Below, piece by piece: positions 37,320-48,472 of a stretch of DNA of 64,000 nt. The position numbers and the translations under genes were made by a program. Where the stretch lies: the NCBI GenBank assembly GCA_963969395.1, contig OZ017797.1, forward strand, positions 28,086,001-28,150,000, in the 5' to 3' direction. This DNA is from Pseudoscleropodium purum (lineage: Eukaryota > Streptophyta > Bryopsida > Hypnales > Brachytheciaceae). The notes beneath the pieces were generated by a model, which saw nothing but the letters and a program-made list of their open reading frames with translations, ran no database searches and had not been told where the DNA came from. Each line of letters begins with the position of its first letter. Positions within the stretch are counted from its first letter, which is position 1.

Positions 37320-38700
37320 ACATATTATAATATGTTATATAGTAGCTTCAAGGTGACGTCGCTCTGACATCTATTTAAGAAGGTAGTTTGCCTTAGAATT
37401 TCATTACATTCGAGTAGTGGATTTTGTTTTCTACTTTAGAGTTAGAATGTCGAACTAGAGGGGTTTTTTTGAATCTCAAGATGAAGAGCTTCAACTAAAG
37501 GTTGAATTCGATCTTTCATTGTCACAGCTACCAGATCAACCCCTTTTGGTACGGGATCTTGCATTGCCACTTAGGCATCCTCGAAATGAAGCTGGGCCTT
37601 CTAGACCGCCAAAGCAACCTCGCGTGGAGCGGCGATGGCACGGTAATTTTGATACTAATGCTCGTGTTTTGGTAATTTTGCTTCAAGTTGGGTGTATTGA
37701 GCTAGGCACTCGGGAAGTGACTTTTGTAGCAAGTTATGAGGGCAAAAACATCGATCATTATTATTGTATGGTTCGGCCGGTGGAGGGTAGTCGTGGCCAC
37801 CAACGTTGGTTGGAAGGTCCAGTCAACCCATTGATGAAGTCCGAGCGTACAAATTACGTTGCTGCCACCATCAAATACATTTTCAACTTTCTACAGATGA
37901 AGTGAAGCTGTGATTGGAACTCTAGTTTTTTATCTCTAGTGAGCATTTATTTAATGTTAGTTACTAATTTTATACTTTGAGTATTTTATTAAAATCATAG
38001 TGTGTGATTATAAACGTTTAATGAGAAGTTAGTGATTAAAAGTTAGCTAAAGTTTTAGAGTAAAGGGAGAGTATGAATGGGGATTTAATTTGGTATCTTA
38101 GGTGGGGTTTTGGTAGGGGCATGGGTTGATGTGCCCCACCTCTCACTTGAGATAGGGAGGAAAAGAGGGAAAAAATGTTTAGTTAGTGTGGGGAAGAAGA
38201 GAGAAGTGTGGGTATGTAGAGGTGTCTTGAAACTGAATTTCGGAGGGAGATATCTCGGTATGTATGAGCTCTTTTGAAAGAAAAAATTGGTGAGTTTGTT
38301 CCTTGTGAAATTAGCTTTCCAAAATGAGTTTGCAAGCTTGATTTGAAAGATTATTGAAAGAGTTGTGATAGTTTGAAGGTAGGAAGTTTGCGGTTACCCA
38401 ATTAAGAGGAGCCGAGACTTTCGAGGCCTTTGATGTCTAGATAGTAGCTTAGAATGAGTTCAAATTTGGAGGAGCTTTAGTGTATTTTGTTAGCTTTCCA
38501 GAGAGCTAAGATACTTAATATTTGAAATTGTGAAACCTATGTAGTGTTAGTTTGAAATTCAAAAGTAGTTTGAGGTTAGTTTTCAATTTTCTTGTTGTGT
38601 TTTTGAATACTTCAAGAATACAAGACATAGAGGAATGAAGAAATGAAAGAGTGAAGATCTTTGGAACCCTCTTGTGTGTTGTGGTTTGTGGCCTGATTTG
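37320..38700 (+). repeat. Dispersed unknown repeat, copy B (uninterrupted)
   Basis: It parallels copy A: GCTTCAAGGTGACG upstream, the ORF described below, and a downstream stretch with GAGATATCTCGGTATGTATG where copy A has the related GCGATACCTCAGTGTATAT. Copy A (27720-28637 plus 33485-about 34000) is split by the Harbinger insertion. Outer boundaries are not clear. Confidence 0.6.
37447..37905 (+). pseudogene. Unknown ORF family, copy B (nonsense at codon 4)
   Basis: Homolog of copy A. The ATG at 37447 opens a 153-codon frame ending at 37905, interrupted by TAG at 37456-37458 where copy A has TGG (Trp). The stops in A and B are therefore at different codons and arose independently. Conserved blocks are PSRPPKQPRVERRWHGN, VLVILLQVGC, GTREVTF, GHQRWLEGPVNPL and NFLQMK. 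No signal peptide or membrane segment is evident. Function unknown. Confidence 0.6.
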
Positions 38701-40251
38701 TTTTATTTGTTATTCCCAGCCGGTTTTGGAGGCTAGTTGTTTTTCCTTTCTACATTGTAAACTTGTTGCGGGCTCTGTGGGTATCTAAGAATAGCCCCAT
38801 TTTGTGTTTGTGGTGACGAAGTGGGATTGATCACCCACATGGTCATATTTTGTTGTTCCCACCGGTGAGGTATGATTGTTGGTCACCGTGGGTTTGAAGT
38901 TTAGGAGCCCATCATCCGGACGGCATCTCGTGTTATGCTGTCCCGTTTTACCCATCCGAGGCTTGTGGTTTCTTATCACCTACCTGATCAAACCCTTACC
39001 CGTTTAGAGCCAATACAGAATAGGTCAGAGGAAGATTGAAGACTAAAGATTGAAGACCGAAGATTGAAGACCTGAAGATTGTCTGAAGTCCCTGGTTAAC
39101 TAATTCCAGTTGTAGCCAGATCCCTTGTGTATTCCCAAAGCGCATTCATCTCAACCCAATACCAGAACCCACAATTATGTACGCGCGTCATTCGCAGGTC
39201 ATATAACTTAGATGCTAACCGCGATTTTCACTTCTACGATCGCAAGCCTAGTCACTAGAACTCCTTGTCAATCTTGCCCTTAGGATTGGAGTTCTTCTTC
39301 TCTTTCAGTGCAAGTTCGGAACTTACACTAACTTATGGTAACTTGGAAAGGTGTTGATCCTAGAAGGACAATCTTCTTCAATATCCATTGCTTTGTTTCC
39401 TTATGCTGCAACTAAATTTGAGTGATAATTATTTCATTATATTTTTCACAGACAAAATCACATGTCTTTTGTAAGTGATAAAATTTTCAGATTTATTGGT
39501 GATGATTTCAAATTACTATGATTTTTTGAAGAAAAAGAAGAAGAAAATTCATATCTAATTCAGAATTAATCCAAAATTTTTTAATATTTCTCCATGTGTA
39601 AATTATAGTGAAGAATGGTGTAGTGCAAATAAAATTTCTGAGACCCTTTGCAGATAGAAAATCAATAAATTGTAGTAATAGTTTTAGGAAGTTTTAGTAA
39701 TTTTAGGAAGTTTTGAAATTTTTTAGTTAAAGTAAAAACTAGATTCAATAAACTTCATTTCATTAGTTGAGTTCAAATTCCAAAAGGCCATTGGCATGGC
39801 TCAAATTTAGATCAAGAGTACAAAGGTAGGAGTTGTCAAATACACATGAAAGACATCTTTTGTGATTCATGGCATATACATTTGATTTAATAATAAAAAA
39901 ACAAACACAAGTCACTTACAATGATGTTCTTTTCTAAAGCTAACAAGAAAAGATGATGGGTAACATAGCAAAAAAATGATTGGGTGAAAAATGTTGTTTT
40001 AGTTTGTCCAATAGTTTTGAAATATTAGCCTAAAGTCAATTTTGGATGTCACAAGGGTTTTAGGATTAACTCATTAGTACTCATGTAAGTCTATATTATA
40101 GATGATGAATAAAGTGGTTTAAGGTAATACTTTGTTCTAAATAACTTTTCATTTATTTCAAGTATTTTTTTGAAAAAAAAAGAGACTCCAATATTTTTTT
40201 GAAATTGGTGTAAATTAAAAGTTTGTTCATCTTGTGGCCCACACAATGCTC
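38701..40251. other. Intergenic DNA between copy B and the 12-kb element
   Basis: 38.7-39.35 kb has near-balanced base composition but no supported gene; it may be the remainder of the copy B element. The rest is AT-rich with nothing recognised. Confidence 0.4.
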
Positions 40252-40259
40252 CATGAGGT
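40252..40259. other. Target-site duplication CATGAGGT, left
   Basis: The 8 bp directly before the CAGGGTTGAC terminus are repeated exactly at 52325-52332, directly after the inverted terminus. This defines the 12-kb unit. Confidence 0.85.
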
Positions 40260-40431
40260 CAGGGTTGACACGATGTCCGGACGCGGACGCTGTGTCCGCA
40301 GCGTTCGTTGACATTCGCGGTCCCGGCGGACGCAGCGTCCGTCGGGACCACCCTATCCGCCCCGCCTATCCACCCTGTCCGCTTTGACGGCCCTATTTCC
40401 CCCGACCGCCCTACTCAAACTGCCCTGCAGT

Positions 40432-40622
40432 CAGGGTTGACACGACGTCCGGACGCGGACGCTGTGTCTGTAGCGTCCGATGACATTCGCGTCCGTCCGC
40501 CTCGCCCCGCCCGTCCGCTTTTCGACGGTGGTCGGGGACGCTGCGTCCGCTAGCGTCCGTGCGTCCGGACGTCCGGAAAACGGACGCTATTTTGAGGCAG
40601 ACGTTGACATTCGTCAACCCTG
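40432..40622. mobile_element. 191-bp internally deleted derivative nested in the left end
   Basis: It starts CAGGGTTGACACGACGTCCG, like the 12-kb element's left end, and ends GGAAAACGGACGCTATTTTG... to CGTCAACCCTG, like its right end. Its flanks CCTGCAGT (40424-40431) and CTCGCAGT (40623-40630) agree at 6 of 8 positions, a likely decayed target duplication. It is therefore a MITE made from the same family that landed in the larger element. Confidence 0.75.
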
Positions 40623-41092
40623 CTCGCAGTCACTCCCTTAATCTTTAAACAATTAAATGTTAAATGAAGTGCAATGGTTCGCGATTTGTTATTAAAACAA
40701 TGTCTTTTATAAGTTGAAAGATTATAAAGTTTGACCATGAGTCCATGATAGTTTTGAAACTATGAAAAAATTCCAATTCATTTTCAGAAGGCAAACTAAA
40801 AAAGTTTGTAACTTCAAATATATATATATACTATTTAAAAAATCAAGATCAATACAAATACAAACATAATCAATATGGGCAAAATGTATTGAATTTAATA
40901 TAGAATACCATATATTGTGCACATTTGGCTAATTGCACATATAATTTTTTTCATTCCAACTCTATATTTCTAAACTAATTTTTAATGCCTATATAACTTA
41001 TTCAACTACTACTTCTGTACTATCAATTTAATATAAATGGCGGAAATGTTCATCTGGCATCAGCCAATGATATGTATTAGAAAATCGCGTAA

Positions 41093-42520
41093 TCACATGG
41101 GCCGACTAGTATTTTTATTGTCAGTCTTCGAAGAAATGCGCTTCAAGTAAACATAAAACACTTTTGCAAAGTCATGAAAGGCAAATTGTGTCGCACTAGA
41201 TGTTTTAAGTAACACGTTGAAATACGCCTCTGACATGTTGTTTCCATTCATCTGCCGAGCAATTTTTCGAACGGCATACTCTTCCGACTTACGTGAATAC
41301 ATTGGAATGACTTCCACATCTGCACCTATTTTATGCAAATATGCAATACGTGGATCCACCCACCATCTCCTCTGCAAAGTCTATTTTATCTCATCTGTTG
41401 ATGTGAATGTATACAAAGACTTTATTGGCTGAGAAGCTAAGGTGGTCATGCCCCAATCGCAAACCCCAATATATACACGTGACTCATCCTCTAGAAAATG
41501 CAACAAGATGTTGTCCGGAAAAAGATCATTGTGCAAATGTCCAGTAAGATGTACTGCATACATTATATGCATAAACGCCCATGTCAACTCCGTGCGCTTC
41601 TTCCGATATCGCCCTAAACGGTGAGCTTTTACAACCTCCTCTTTGGTTGGATTTGTATACATCAAACGGATTTGAATGTTGTCTGGATAGTCCTTATCCA
41701 TATTCAACATTTGTCGAAGAGTTCCACCGTTCCACCAATACGCATAACCTTCACACGTCGTTCCGTGCATCGCAGCAAACCGTATCACACCCGCGTGTGG
41801 AATTCGAACAGCCATTGATTCGTTTTGATGTTCTAACTTTGCAAGATTGGATCGAGTTTGGTGGTGAATGAATTTCTTCGCCACAAACTCCCAATGAGGA
41901 AGTAGTCCTGGACATCCTTCAATACGGACCTTTTGAATCGTTGCATATTCACCTCTCATCGTTCTATCATCAACAGCAATCACGCGTGCTATATCTGGAA
42001 GTGCTATGAAGTGCCGTTTGTTCCTTTCCGCTTCAGTAATTCCATCATTGCTTTTCCACCAACCAATTGAACCAACTCGATTGTGCTTTTTGGCGAATGG
42101 AACACATCGCCTCCTAAATAAGTCCGCTTTCAGAATCACTTCTTCAAACTGGGCGTCATTGGGTCAATATTCCTTGCCATATTTAACCAAAATGACTTTA
42201 AAATTCCACAAAGCGTCATGAACCTTGTTCTCCAAACATTTGGTGAAGTGCGTTTTATGCATTTCGTCATGCCACTTCGCCACATTCAATGCATTCAATA
42301 ACATCTATGTCATGTCTACCTTGAATTTAGACACGCACTCCTCTTGATATCTGATGTACTTATTGTCTAAAGACAATGTTGTTTCCGATTCATAAAATTG
42401 AACGATGCGCTCGATCATGAATTTTTTGCATTCCTCCGAAGGACTTTGGCGAGCTACCTCCAAGTTTGATGGTCCCTCTCCATGTTTTAGCTTCGCAACC
42501 TTCTTCTTCCCGTTTAGCAT
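41093..42520 (-). pseudogene. Protein-kinase-like gene of the 12-kb element, three in-frame stops
   Basis: One 476-codon frame starts at ATG 42520 and ends at 41093. It is interrupted by TAG (42305-42307), TGA (42164-42166) and TAG (41381-41383) with no frameshift. Kinase landmarks in order are RGEYATIQKV (loop-like, near 189-198), VAKK (213-216, lysine), YWWNGGTL (hinge), HLHNDLFPDN (328-337, catalytic loop with Asp and Asn) and CDWG (354-357, in place of DFG). The Asp/Asn/Asp residues needed for phosphotransfer are present. The first ~125 codons match no family I know. Each stop is one C-to-T step from Gln or Arg. GC-rich array 42700-43210 lies ~180 bp upstream. Kinases are not usual transposon genes, so this is either cargo or a working part of the element. 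Confidence 0.75.
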
Positions 42521-42699
42521 CGTGACAAATGAAATTGATATAGATCAAATTTTTTAATTTGAAATTGAATTCACGCGCAAGTGTCTAAAAAATTGGCAAC
42601 AAGGGGGCCCCAATAAACCACTCTTGCCTTGCCTCGGAAAGGAGCCAATGGAGGATGAACCACCAAGCTCTCCGCTCCACCTTGCATTCACAAGGGGCA

Positions 42700-43210
42700 A
42701 AGCAAAAGTGACAATGTGGACGGCCCGTCTGCCCCATCGGACGGCCGCGAACCATCCGCCCAATTGGACGGGCTAGGGGTGGCGGACGCATCGGCCGTCC
42801 GCCTCCCCGAAACCCTCGAGCCCCGTCCGCCCGATTGGACGGCCACGGGTGGACAAATCTAGCGTCCGCCCGATCAGACGGGCCGCGGCTGGCGGACGCA
42901 TCGGCCATCCGCCTCTCCGAAACCTACAGCCGTGTCCGCCTGATCGGACGGGCCGTGGTTGGCGAACGCATCGGCCGTCCGCCTCCCCGAAACCTACAGG
43001 TGCGTTCGCCCGATCAGACGGCCAAGGCGGACAAATCTGGCGTCCGCCCAATTCGACGGGTAGCAGCGGACGGCCCCAAACCGTCCGCCCGATCGGCCGG
43101 GCCGCGGATGGCGGACGCATCGGCCGTTCGCCTCCCCGAAACCCTCAAGCCCCGTCCGCCCGATCGGACGGCCACGAGCGGACAAATCAAGCGTCCGCCC
43201 GATCCGATTT
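42700..43210. promoter_or_regulatory. GC-rich GTCCGCC array upstream of the kinase-like gene
   Basis: Near-tandem units contain GCATCGGCCGTCCGCCTCC, CCGAAACC and the dyad GTCCGCCCGATCGGACGG. Units recur near 42785, 42897, 42967 and 43115. The block is GC-rich and CpG-rich within AT-rich DNA and lies about 180 bp before the ATG at 42520. Promoter or protein-binding function is inferred from position. Confidence 0.6.
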
Positions 43211-43801
43211 ATTTTTCATATTTGAAAATAGAATCTAAAGAAGAACCATTAATTGTCTAATTTGGGCATTTCTTCATACCAATAAGAAATCATTTTAGTT
43301 TTTAGCAATCGTTGAATGAAAAATAAAAAATTTCAAATATTCAAATAATTCAATTTTTCATAAATTAATTAGAAATACATTTATATCATTTACGAGTTTC
43401 TAAATGTAATAAACACACAACAATAATTTCAAAATACACACCATGCTAGTACATATTTAACCTCGAATGCTGAATTCAAAAATAGACATAATAAAGCTGT
43501 TACAAAATTACATTTCTTCTTCATATTTTTATTATTTATCAAAGTCGCTTATAGCCTTATACATCAACGCTATTATAAAATAATATAATGATGTCTTCAA
43601 CAATATGCTTGCCTACATATATACTTGGTGTACACTATTACACAATACTTTTTGAAAAAGTGAACAAAATTGTTGTTCAAAATTGTTCTATTCATTTAAA
43701 ATTTTATACTACTTCTACCAATCTAGTGCTCTATACTTGTCGTGAGAGTAAAAATGAGAAAATTGAGCAAATACATGCTCATTATATACTTGTATGTTTT
43801 T
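43211..43801. other. AT-rich spacer in the 12-kb element
   Basis: No gene is seen. It lies between the array upstream of the kinase gene and the 3' end of the next minus-strand gene, and probably holds its 3' UTR. Confidence 0.4.
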
Positions 43802-45064
43802 TTATTCGGAATCTGAATCAGACTCAAATTGTTGACCGCTGCCTCTTCTTCGTACTCCAATGAACGGACCACCTCCGTAGTTTTCGTGATATCCACTCGG
43901 TGCACCTCCTTGTCCATAGTTTGAACCTCCAAAAGTAAGAGGAGGAATCGGAGTAGTAGGCTCTGATCCTCTTTCATTTGAAGCCCCATAATAAGAGGCC
44001 CCATAATACCCGTATGAATCACTTCTAGTTGATTCCAGATAGTATTGGGTGCTTTCGTGAAGAGAGCAACTATACTGTGGGGTTATATGGCTTCCTCCAC
44101 TACCTTCGGAGCCCACTTGAGTGGGCGTCGTATAATATGAACCAGATTCACTAGACCTACCATAGTACGTGTTGCCATAGCTACCTACTCCACCTTGAGA
44201 GCCAATTTCAGGGGGAGTGCCATAATGAGAACCAACTACACTTGAACCACCATAATGCGTGGATCCATAGCTCCCTCTTCCACCTTTATATCTATTTTGA
44301 GGATCGTAACCAGAGTATGAACCACCTCTTCCTTGTTTAGATTTTCGCGTTTCATGTTCATATTCGTAGGACCCACCATGCCTATCTTGTCGTCCACGAT
44401 CTTGAAAGCTTCTGCGTGTTGCCTCTTGCATTTGTTGTTCGAATTCAATTCGTTCTCGTTCTTCTACCCACTCGTGTCTAACTCCAAATGTGACAAGCGC
44501 TTGCATATCATCGTCATCATCATCATCTGTCCACGCATCTTCAGCATCTCGTAGAACAACTGAAGGTTGTTGTAGATAACCTCGATTGGACCACTCTGGC
44601 ATGCAATCGCTTGCACCCCTCCACTGTATATCTATAACGGCATCCGTGCGCGTATAGTTCTCCACATTGCGACCTGTAGCGGTATGCCAATCCACGTCCT
44701 TGTGGAGTACAATCTCTGCCCAAACCATTGCCATAACATTATAATTCATTATATTTGGTTTGGCGCTTTTAATGCCAAGAACTCGATGCACTTGTGTATA
44801 TCGTTGTTTGAAGTGCTCACTTTGGCACGTAGACATTTGTCCTTCCCAACGTGGCACTTGGTGCTCTACACGTTCACGTCGCCAAAGTTTTTGAATGTGA
44901 GTCATTTTTACATACTTCTTGCACATTGAGCAATCCCACACTCTTGTTGGTTCTTCTTCCCATCCCGGTTCACCCACGCACAATGGATCGGCCCAAGCAT
45001 TCCAATGGAACAATTGGGGTCTTCCCTTTCGACTACTTTTTTTGGGTGTTCTATCTTTCGGCAT
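43802..45064 (-). CDS. Unknown protein: shared element domain plus Tyr/Gly/Ser-rich tail
   Basis: Uninterrupted 420-residue frame from ATG 45064 (MPKDRTPKKSS). I prefer this start over an upstream one because a basic, nuclear-protein-like N-terminus follows. Residues ~46-126 hold CSMC, YVKMTHIQKLW, TCQSEHF, NYNVMAMVWAEI and VDW. This block matches residues ~59-139 of the multidomain gene at 48473 with the same spacing. CxxC and CxxxH pairs suggest zinc binding. A run of seven Asp is at 180-186. From ~230 to the end the sequence is low complexity, with many GSYG, SHYG, YYG and GGS units, like phase-separating prion-like tails. The gene reads toward the kinase gene, and array 45240-45600 lies ~180 bp upstream. 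Function unknown. Confidence 0.7.
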   Translation of the reverse strand: MPKDRTPKKSSRKGRPQLFHWNAWADPLCVGEPGWEEEPTRVWDCSMCKKYVKMTHIQKLWRRERVEHQVPRWEGQMSTCQSEHFKQRYTQVHRVLGIKSAKPNIMNYNVMAMVWAEIVLHKDVDWHTATGRNVENYTRTDAVIDIQWRGASDCMPEWSNRGYLQQPSVVLRDAEDAWTDDDDDDDMQALVTFGVRHEWVEERERIEFEQQMQEATRRSFQDRGRQDRHGGSYEYEHETRKSKQGRGGSYSGYDPQNRYKGGRGSYGSTHYGGSSVVGSHYGTPPEIGSQGGVGSYGNTYYGRSSESGSYYTTPTQVGSEGSGGSHITPQYSCSLHESTQYYLESTRSDSYGYYGASYYGASNERGSEPTTPIPPLTFGGSNYGQGGAPSGYHENYGGGPFIGVRRRGSGQQFESDSDSE

Positions 45065-45239
45065 GATGAAGTCGAAGCAAAGAGAATGAAACAATTAGAA
45101 AGCTTGAGAACCAAAATTTTGATTTAATTAATTAATTAAAATTTTACAAGCGTGAACTTTGTGAAAATTTGTAACAATCTCACAACAATCGTTCACTCAA
45201 AGCGGAAGGGGCGCGCAGAGCTTCCAAGGCACTGGTCCG

Positions 45240-45600
45240 CCCACTCTAAAAGAGAATGATTGTTCGGAATGAGCCGTCCGCCTCCCCATATATATATGCG
45301 GATGCCCCGAGGCGGACGTACAGATCATGCGGACTACATCAGTCCGCGTGTCAATCGGACGGCCGTAACCGGACGGACAGGTATCGGGGCAGTCGGGGCG
45401 GACTCCGGATCGGGCGGACTGGGTGGACGGGTATCGGGGCGGACGGGGCGGTCGGGCCAGACAGGGCGGACTCCGGATCGGGCGAACAGGGCGGACGGAG
45501 GATGGGCGGACGGATATCGCGGTGAACGGGGCGGACAGGGCGGACAGGTATCAAGGCGGACGAGGCGGACAAGGCGGACGCCGGATCGGGCGGACAACTC
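45240..45600. promoter_or_regulatory. GC-rich GGCGGAC array upstream of the low-complexity gene
   Basis: Repeats of GGGCGGAC, GGCGGACAGG, GTATCGGGGCGGAC and CCGGATCGGGCGGAC fill the block, in the opposite orientation to the 42.7-kb array. It begins about 180 bp upstream of the start at 45064. A TATATATAT stretch at ~45289-45297 may be a core promoter. Confidence 0.6.
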
Positions 45601-48017
45601 ATCTTATACCCTAAACCTAATGAAGTAAATTCTTCTTTTTTCAAAATCTCACGGTATAGATGTTTAACCTGTAAAGTTCTTTTTACTAAAAACACTTCAA
45701 AACTACCATTAGTAGTGCAAATATCAAGTCTTAGAAGAAAAATACTTTGGGGCATATGTAACCGTAGGATCTTGTAGTAAATTAGTTGGAAAAAATGTAG
45801 AAAAAATTTTAGACAAATCCACCATTTGGATTGTAAGATATTAGATATTGAATGTTTCATTTAAGGGGGCTACTCAATTATGTCTATTAATGAACAATTG
45901 GTAGGCTAACAAACCTAACTTAGCATGTATTTTAATATTTGTTGCAATTGTTTTAGGAATATTATAACATAACACTATTATAATATTCTTATAAATGATA
46001 TAGTACTAAATCATTTCAAAATCAACAACATTTGAACACAATCTATCAATCTTGTCTTCCATACTCCTTTAATGATATATATATATATATATATACATAC
46101 ATAAAATATATTAGATAAATCAACATGAACAAATCAATGATTATATATTTCATAGATCTATTCTTCATCAATCAAATAAGAGTGCATGTGCAAATATAGA
46201 CAAAGATGGTTTCTCCATTTGTTGCCAAAAAATAGATAAACAAATAGAGAAAGATATGAAATGAATGTTACTTAGAGAATTGGAAAGAAAGAAATTGAAG
46301 TACTCAATTGCATTTTATTAAATTGGAAAATTGCATGTGGATGACATGAATTAATCTTCATAGATGCTAAACTCATACGAGTTGCATTTCAACATTTATG
46401 ATTTATGCAATTGATTGAATTGAAAGCTCTTGTAATTACATTTTCAAATTTTCGATTCAATCATTCAAATTTGCAAGAGTGATTTATGATAGATTTATAA
46501 CTTTAAATGTGAAAGCATTCAATGCCTTTATGCGTTTGTTCATCAATATATTAATTTTAAATAAATAATATATATTTTTTATAACATATGCATAAACCAT
46601 TGCATTAAAAAAAAAAAAAAACTAAGAGCCAAGCCAAATAGGTTGGTCAAATGAAGAGAACAAGAAAACAAGAGCCCTACGAGACAGAAAGCAAAGGAAA
46701 AAAAAGAAAATATCAAAAGGATTCAAAGGAAGGAGCAAGATGCATTCTTGCAAGACCGTAGAATACATAATGTGATAATGATTTCAAAATCCAAACACAA
46801 ATATATTTTCTATTTCAATGAGAGTCAAAAATGAACTACCTTGCTCTCAAAGATTGTACAATGTACACGTTATACAAAACGAACATATAACAGAAAGAGT
46901 AGAAAACATCATTTATCATGATTGAAAACTGAAATGATTTTTTTTTTCTATGTAGAATATTTTATGAAATGTAACAATGTATTTAATTATCATAATAATT
47001 GGTAGAAATCTTTGTGCAATACATAGAAACATTTCATTCATGTGGAATTTTTTCATTTCTTTAGGATTAAAATGGAAGTATTATACTCTACAAAGTACAA
47101 ACCAAAAACAATACCATATACCTAAGTTCAAAAGTTTGCAATTGTTTCGTGAATTCATTTTGAAAACTCAAACAAAGAAATATTTTATAATCAATATCTT
47201 GTTTATTTGAATCATTTCAAAAATCGAATTCCGAATTCAATTCCTATTTATAATAGAAATTATATTTGTCAATTTTTTAAATCTTTAAACAATGAACCCT
47301 CTTTTTTAAAATTAATATTTAAAAACATCTGAAATAAGAATATTGGAATTACCCTTCAAAATAAATATAGCACATGTATAAGTGTATAATGTATTCTACT
47401 CCACCAACTCAAGTAACGAATTTTTCTATGTTTTTAAGAAAAAATATAGCCATACATGATTTGAAAGTTAAAACATTGATTCTTTTTCTTTGTTTTCAAA
47501 TCTAATCAAAATTTCGTTAAAAAATATAAAAGACTCGATGTTCATTTGAAGATTGTGATGCACTTTTAATGAGAAATCACAACCTTTTATTAAATGTCAT
47601 GAGGTTGAAATCCATTTAACTGTTATTCTAATTATGTATTGGGGCCTTTTTTTAAAATTTCATTTGCTTACAATGAAAATGGAATTGATTATTTCTGCAA
47701 AACATTTGATTTCCTAATGAACTTTAAAAAAATCCCCACCATCTTCAAATCTTCTCAAAACCTATTTAGAAGAATAATATCATTAAATAATTCAAACATA
47801 TTCAACTTAACCACATTCCCCTCATTCGTAAAACAATTTTGAGGAGAAAAGAAAAGGTTTAGGGTAATTAGGGTATAAGGTTTTGGGTTTACATTTTTTT
47901 TTTTTAAATGATAAACCAATTACATTGATCCTCATTTAGCAGTGATTATTAGGCTGTTTTATTTTTGAAATGTTACCGCTCTTTTTGAATAATAATGGCC
48001 TCATAAAATGCACCAAT
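45601..48017. other. AT-rich spacer in the centre of the 12-kb element
   Basis: It separates two divergently transcribed genes. It holds a TA microsatellite at 46076-46095 and no recognisable gene. It could hide a decayed transposase, but I see no motif. Confidence 0.45.
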
Positions 48018-48262
48018 TGACAGCTGGGTGGACGCCGTCGGCGGTCAGTGTTTAAGTGGGGCGGTCGGCATGTCTAAAGCGCGGATGGCGTCAAAAGGCG
48101 GATAGTGCGGACAGTCCGGGCGGACGCGCCGGTCGGACGGGGGCGACGGGCAGACGGCGCGTCCGCTACCGAAGCGGACGTCATCGGTCCGCGCGGCGGA
48201 CGCGAGGTTCGGGGCTACTTCGCGCAGTCCGGGGCAGGTCCGACGGCGGACGGCTATAAGGG
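48018..48262. promoter_or_regulatory. GC-rich GGCGGAC array upstream of the multidomain gene
   Basis: Contains GGCGGTC, GGGCGGACGCG, GTCCGCTACCGAAGCGGAC and GCGGCGGACGCGAGG. It lies about 210 bp upstream of ATG 48473. It is the third internal array with the same motif, again 5' of a gene. Confidence 0.6.
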
Positions 48263-48472
48263 TGGAGTGACTTTCATTTCTTCTCACTTCAATTCTCCTT
48301 CGGTACCAAGTTGGATGTGCTACTATTGCTTTATGCGCTAGTTGCTCGTACGGGGTAGAGAATTGGGGTCCTCTATCTTGTGTTACTATGTTGCGGTTGA
48401 TGCCATCATTTTTGACTATCACATGAGATTTTTTTATTCACTTCAATTGGTTATTGAATTCAATTGACAATC

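Noticed and set aside
27720..38700. Copies A and B as the two LTRs of one retrotransposon
   Set aside because: They are in direct orientation about 9.6 kb apart, but too diverged to be LTRs of one insertion, and host exons of the UBA gene lie between them.
42700..43210. CRISPR-like array
   Set aside because: The units are near-tandem with no fixed repeat/spacer pattern, and the DNA is a plant genome.
40308..43260. Long open frames in the GTCCGCC arrays
   Set aside because: Open frames on both strands and in several phases come from the repeat composition (Arg/Gly/Ala/Asp-rich), not from coding selection.
45601..48017. Hidden hAT transposase in the central spacer
   Set aside because: I found no BED finger, DDE-core or hATC-like motif in either strand; the DNA is very AT-rich with only short frames.
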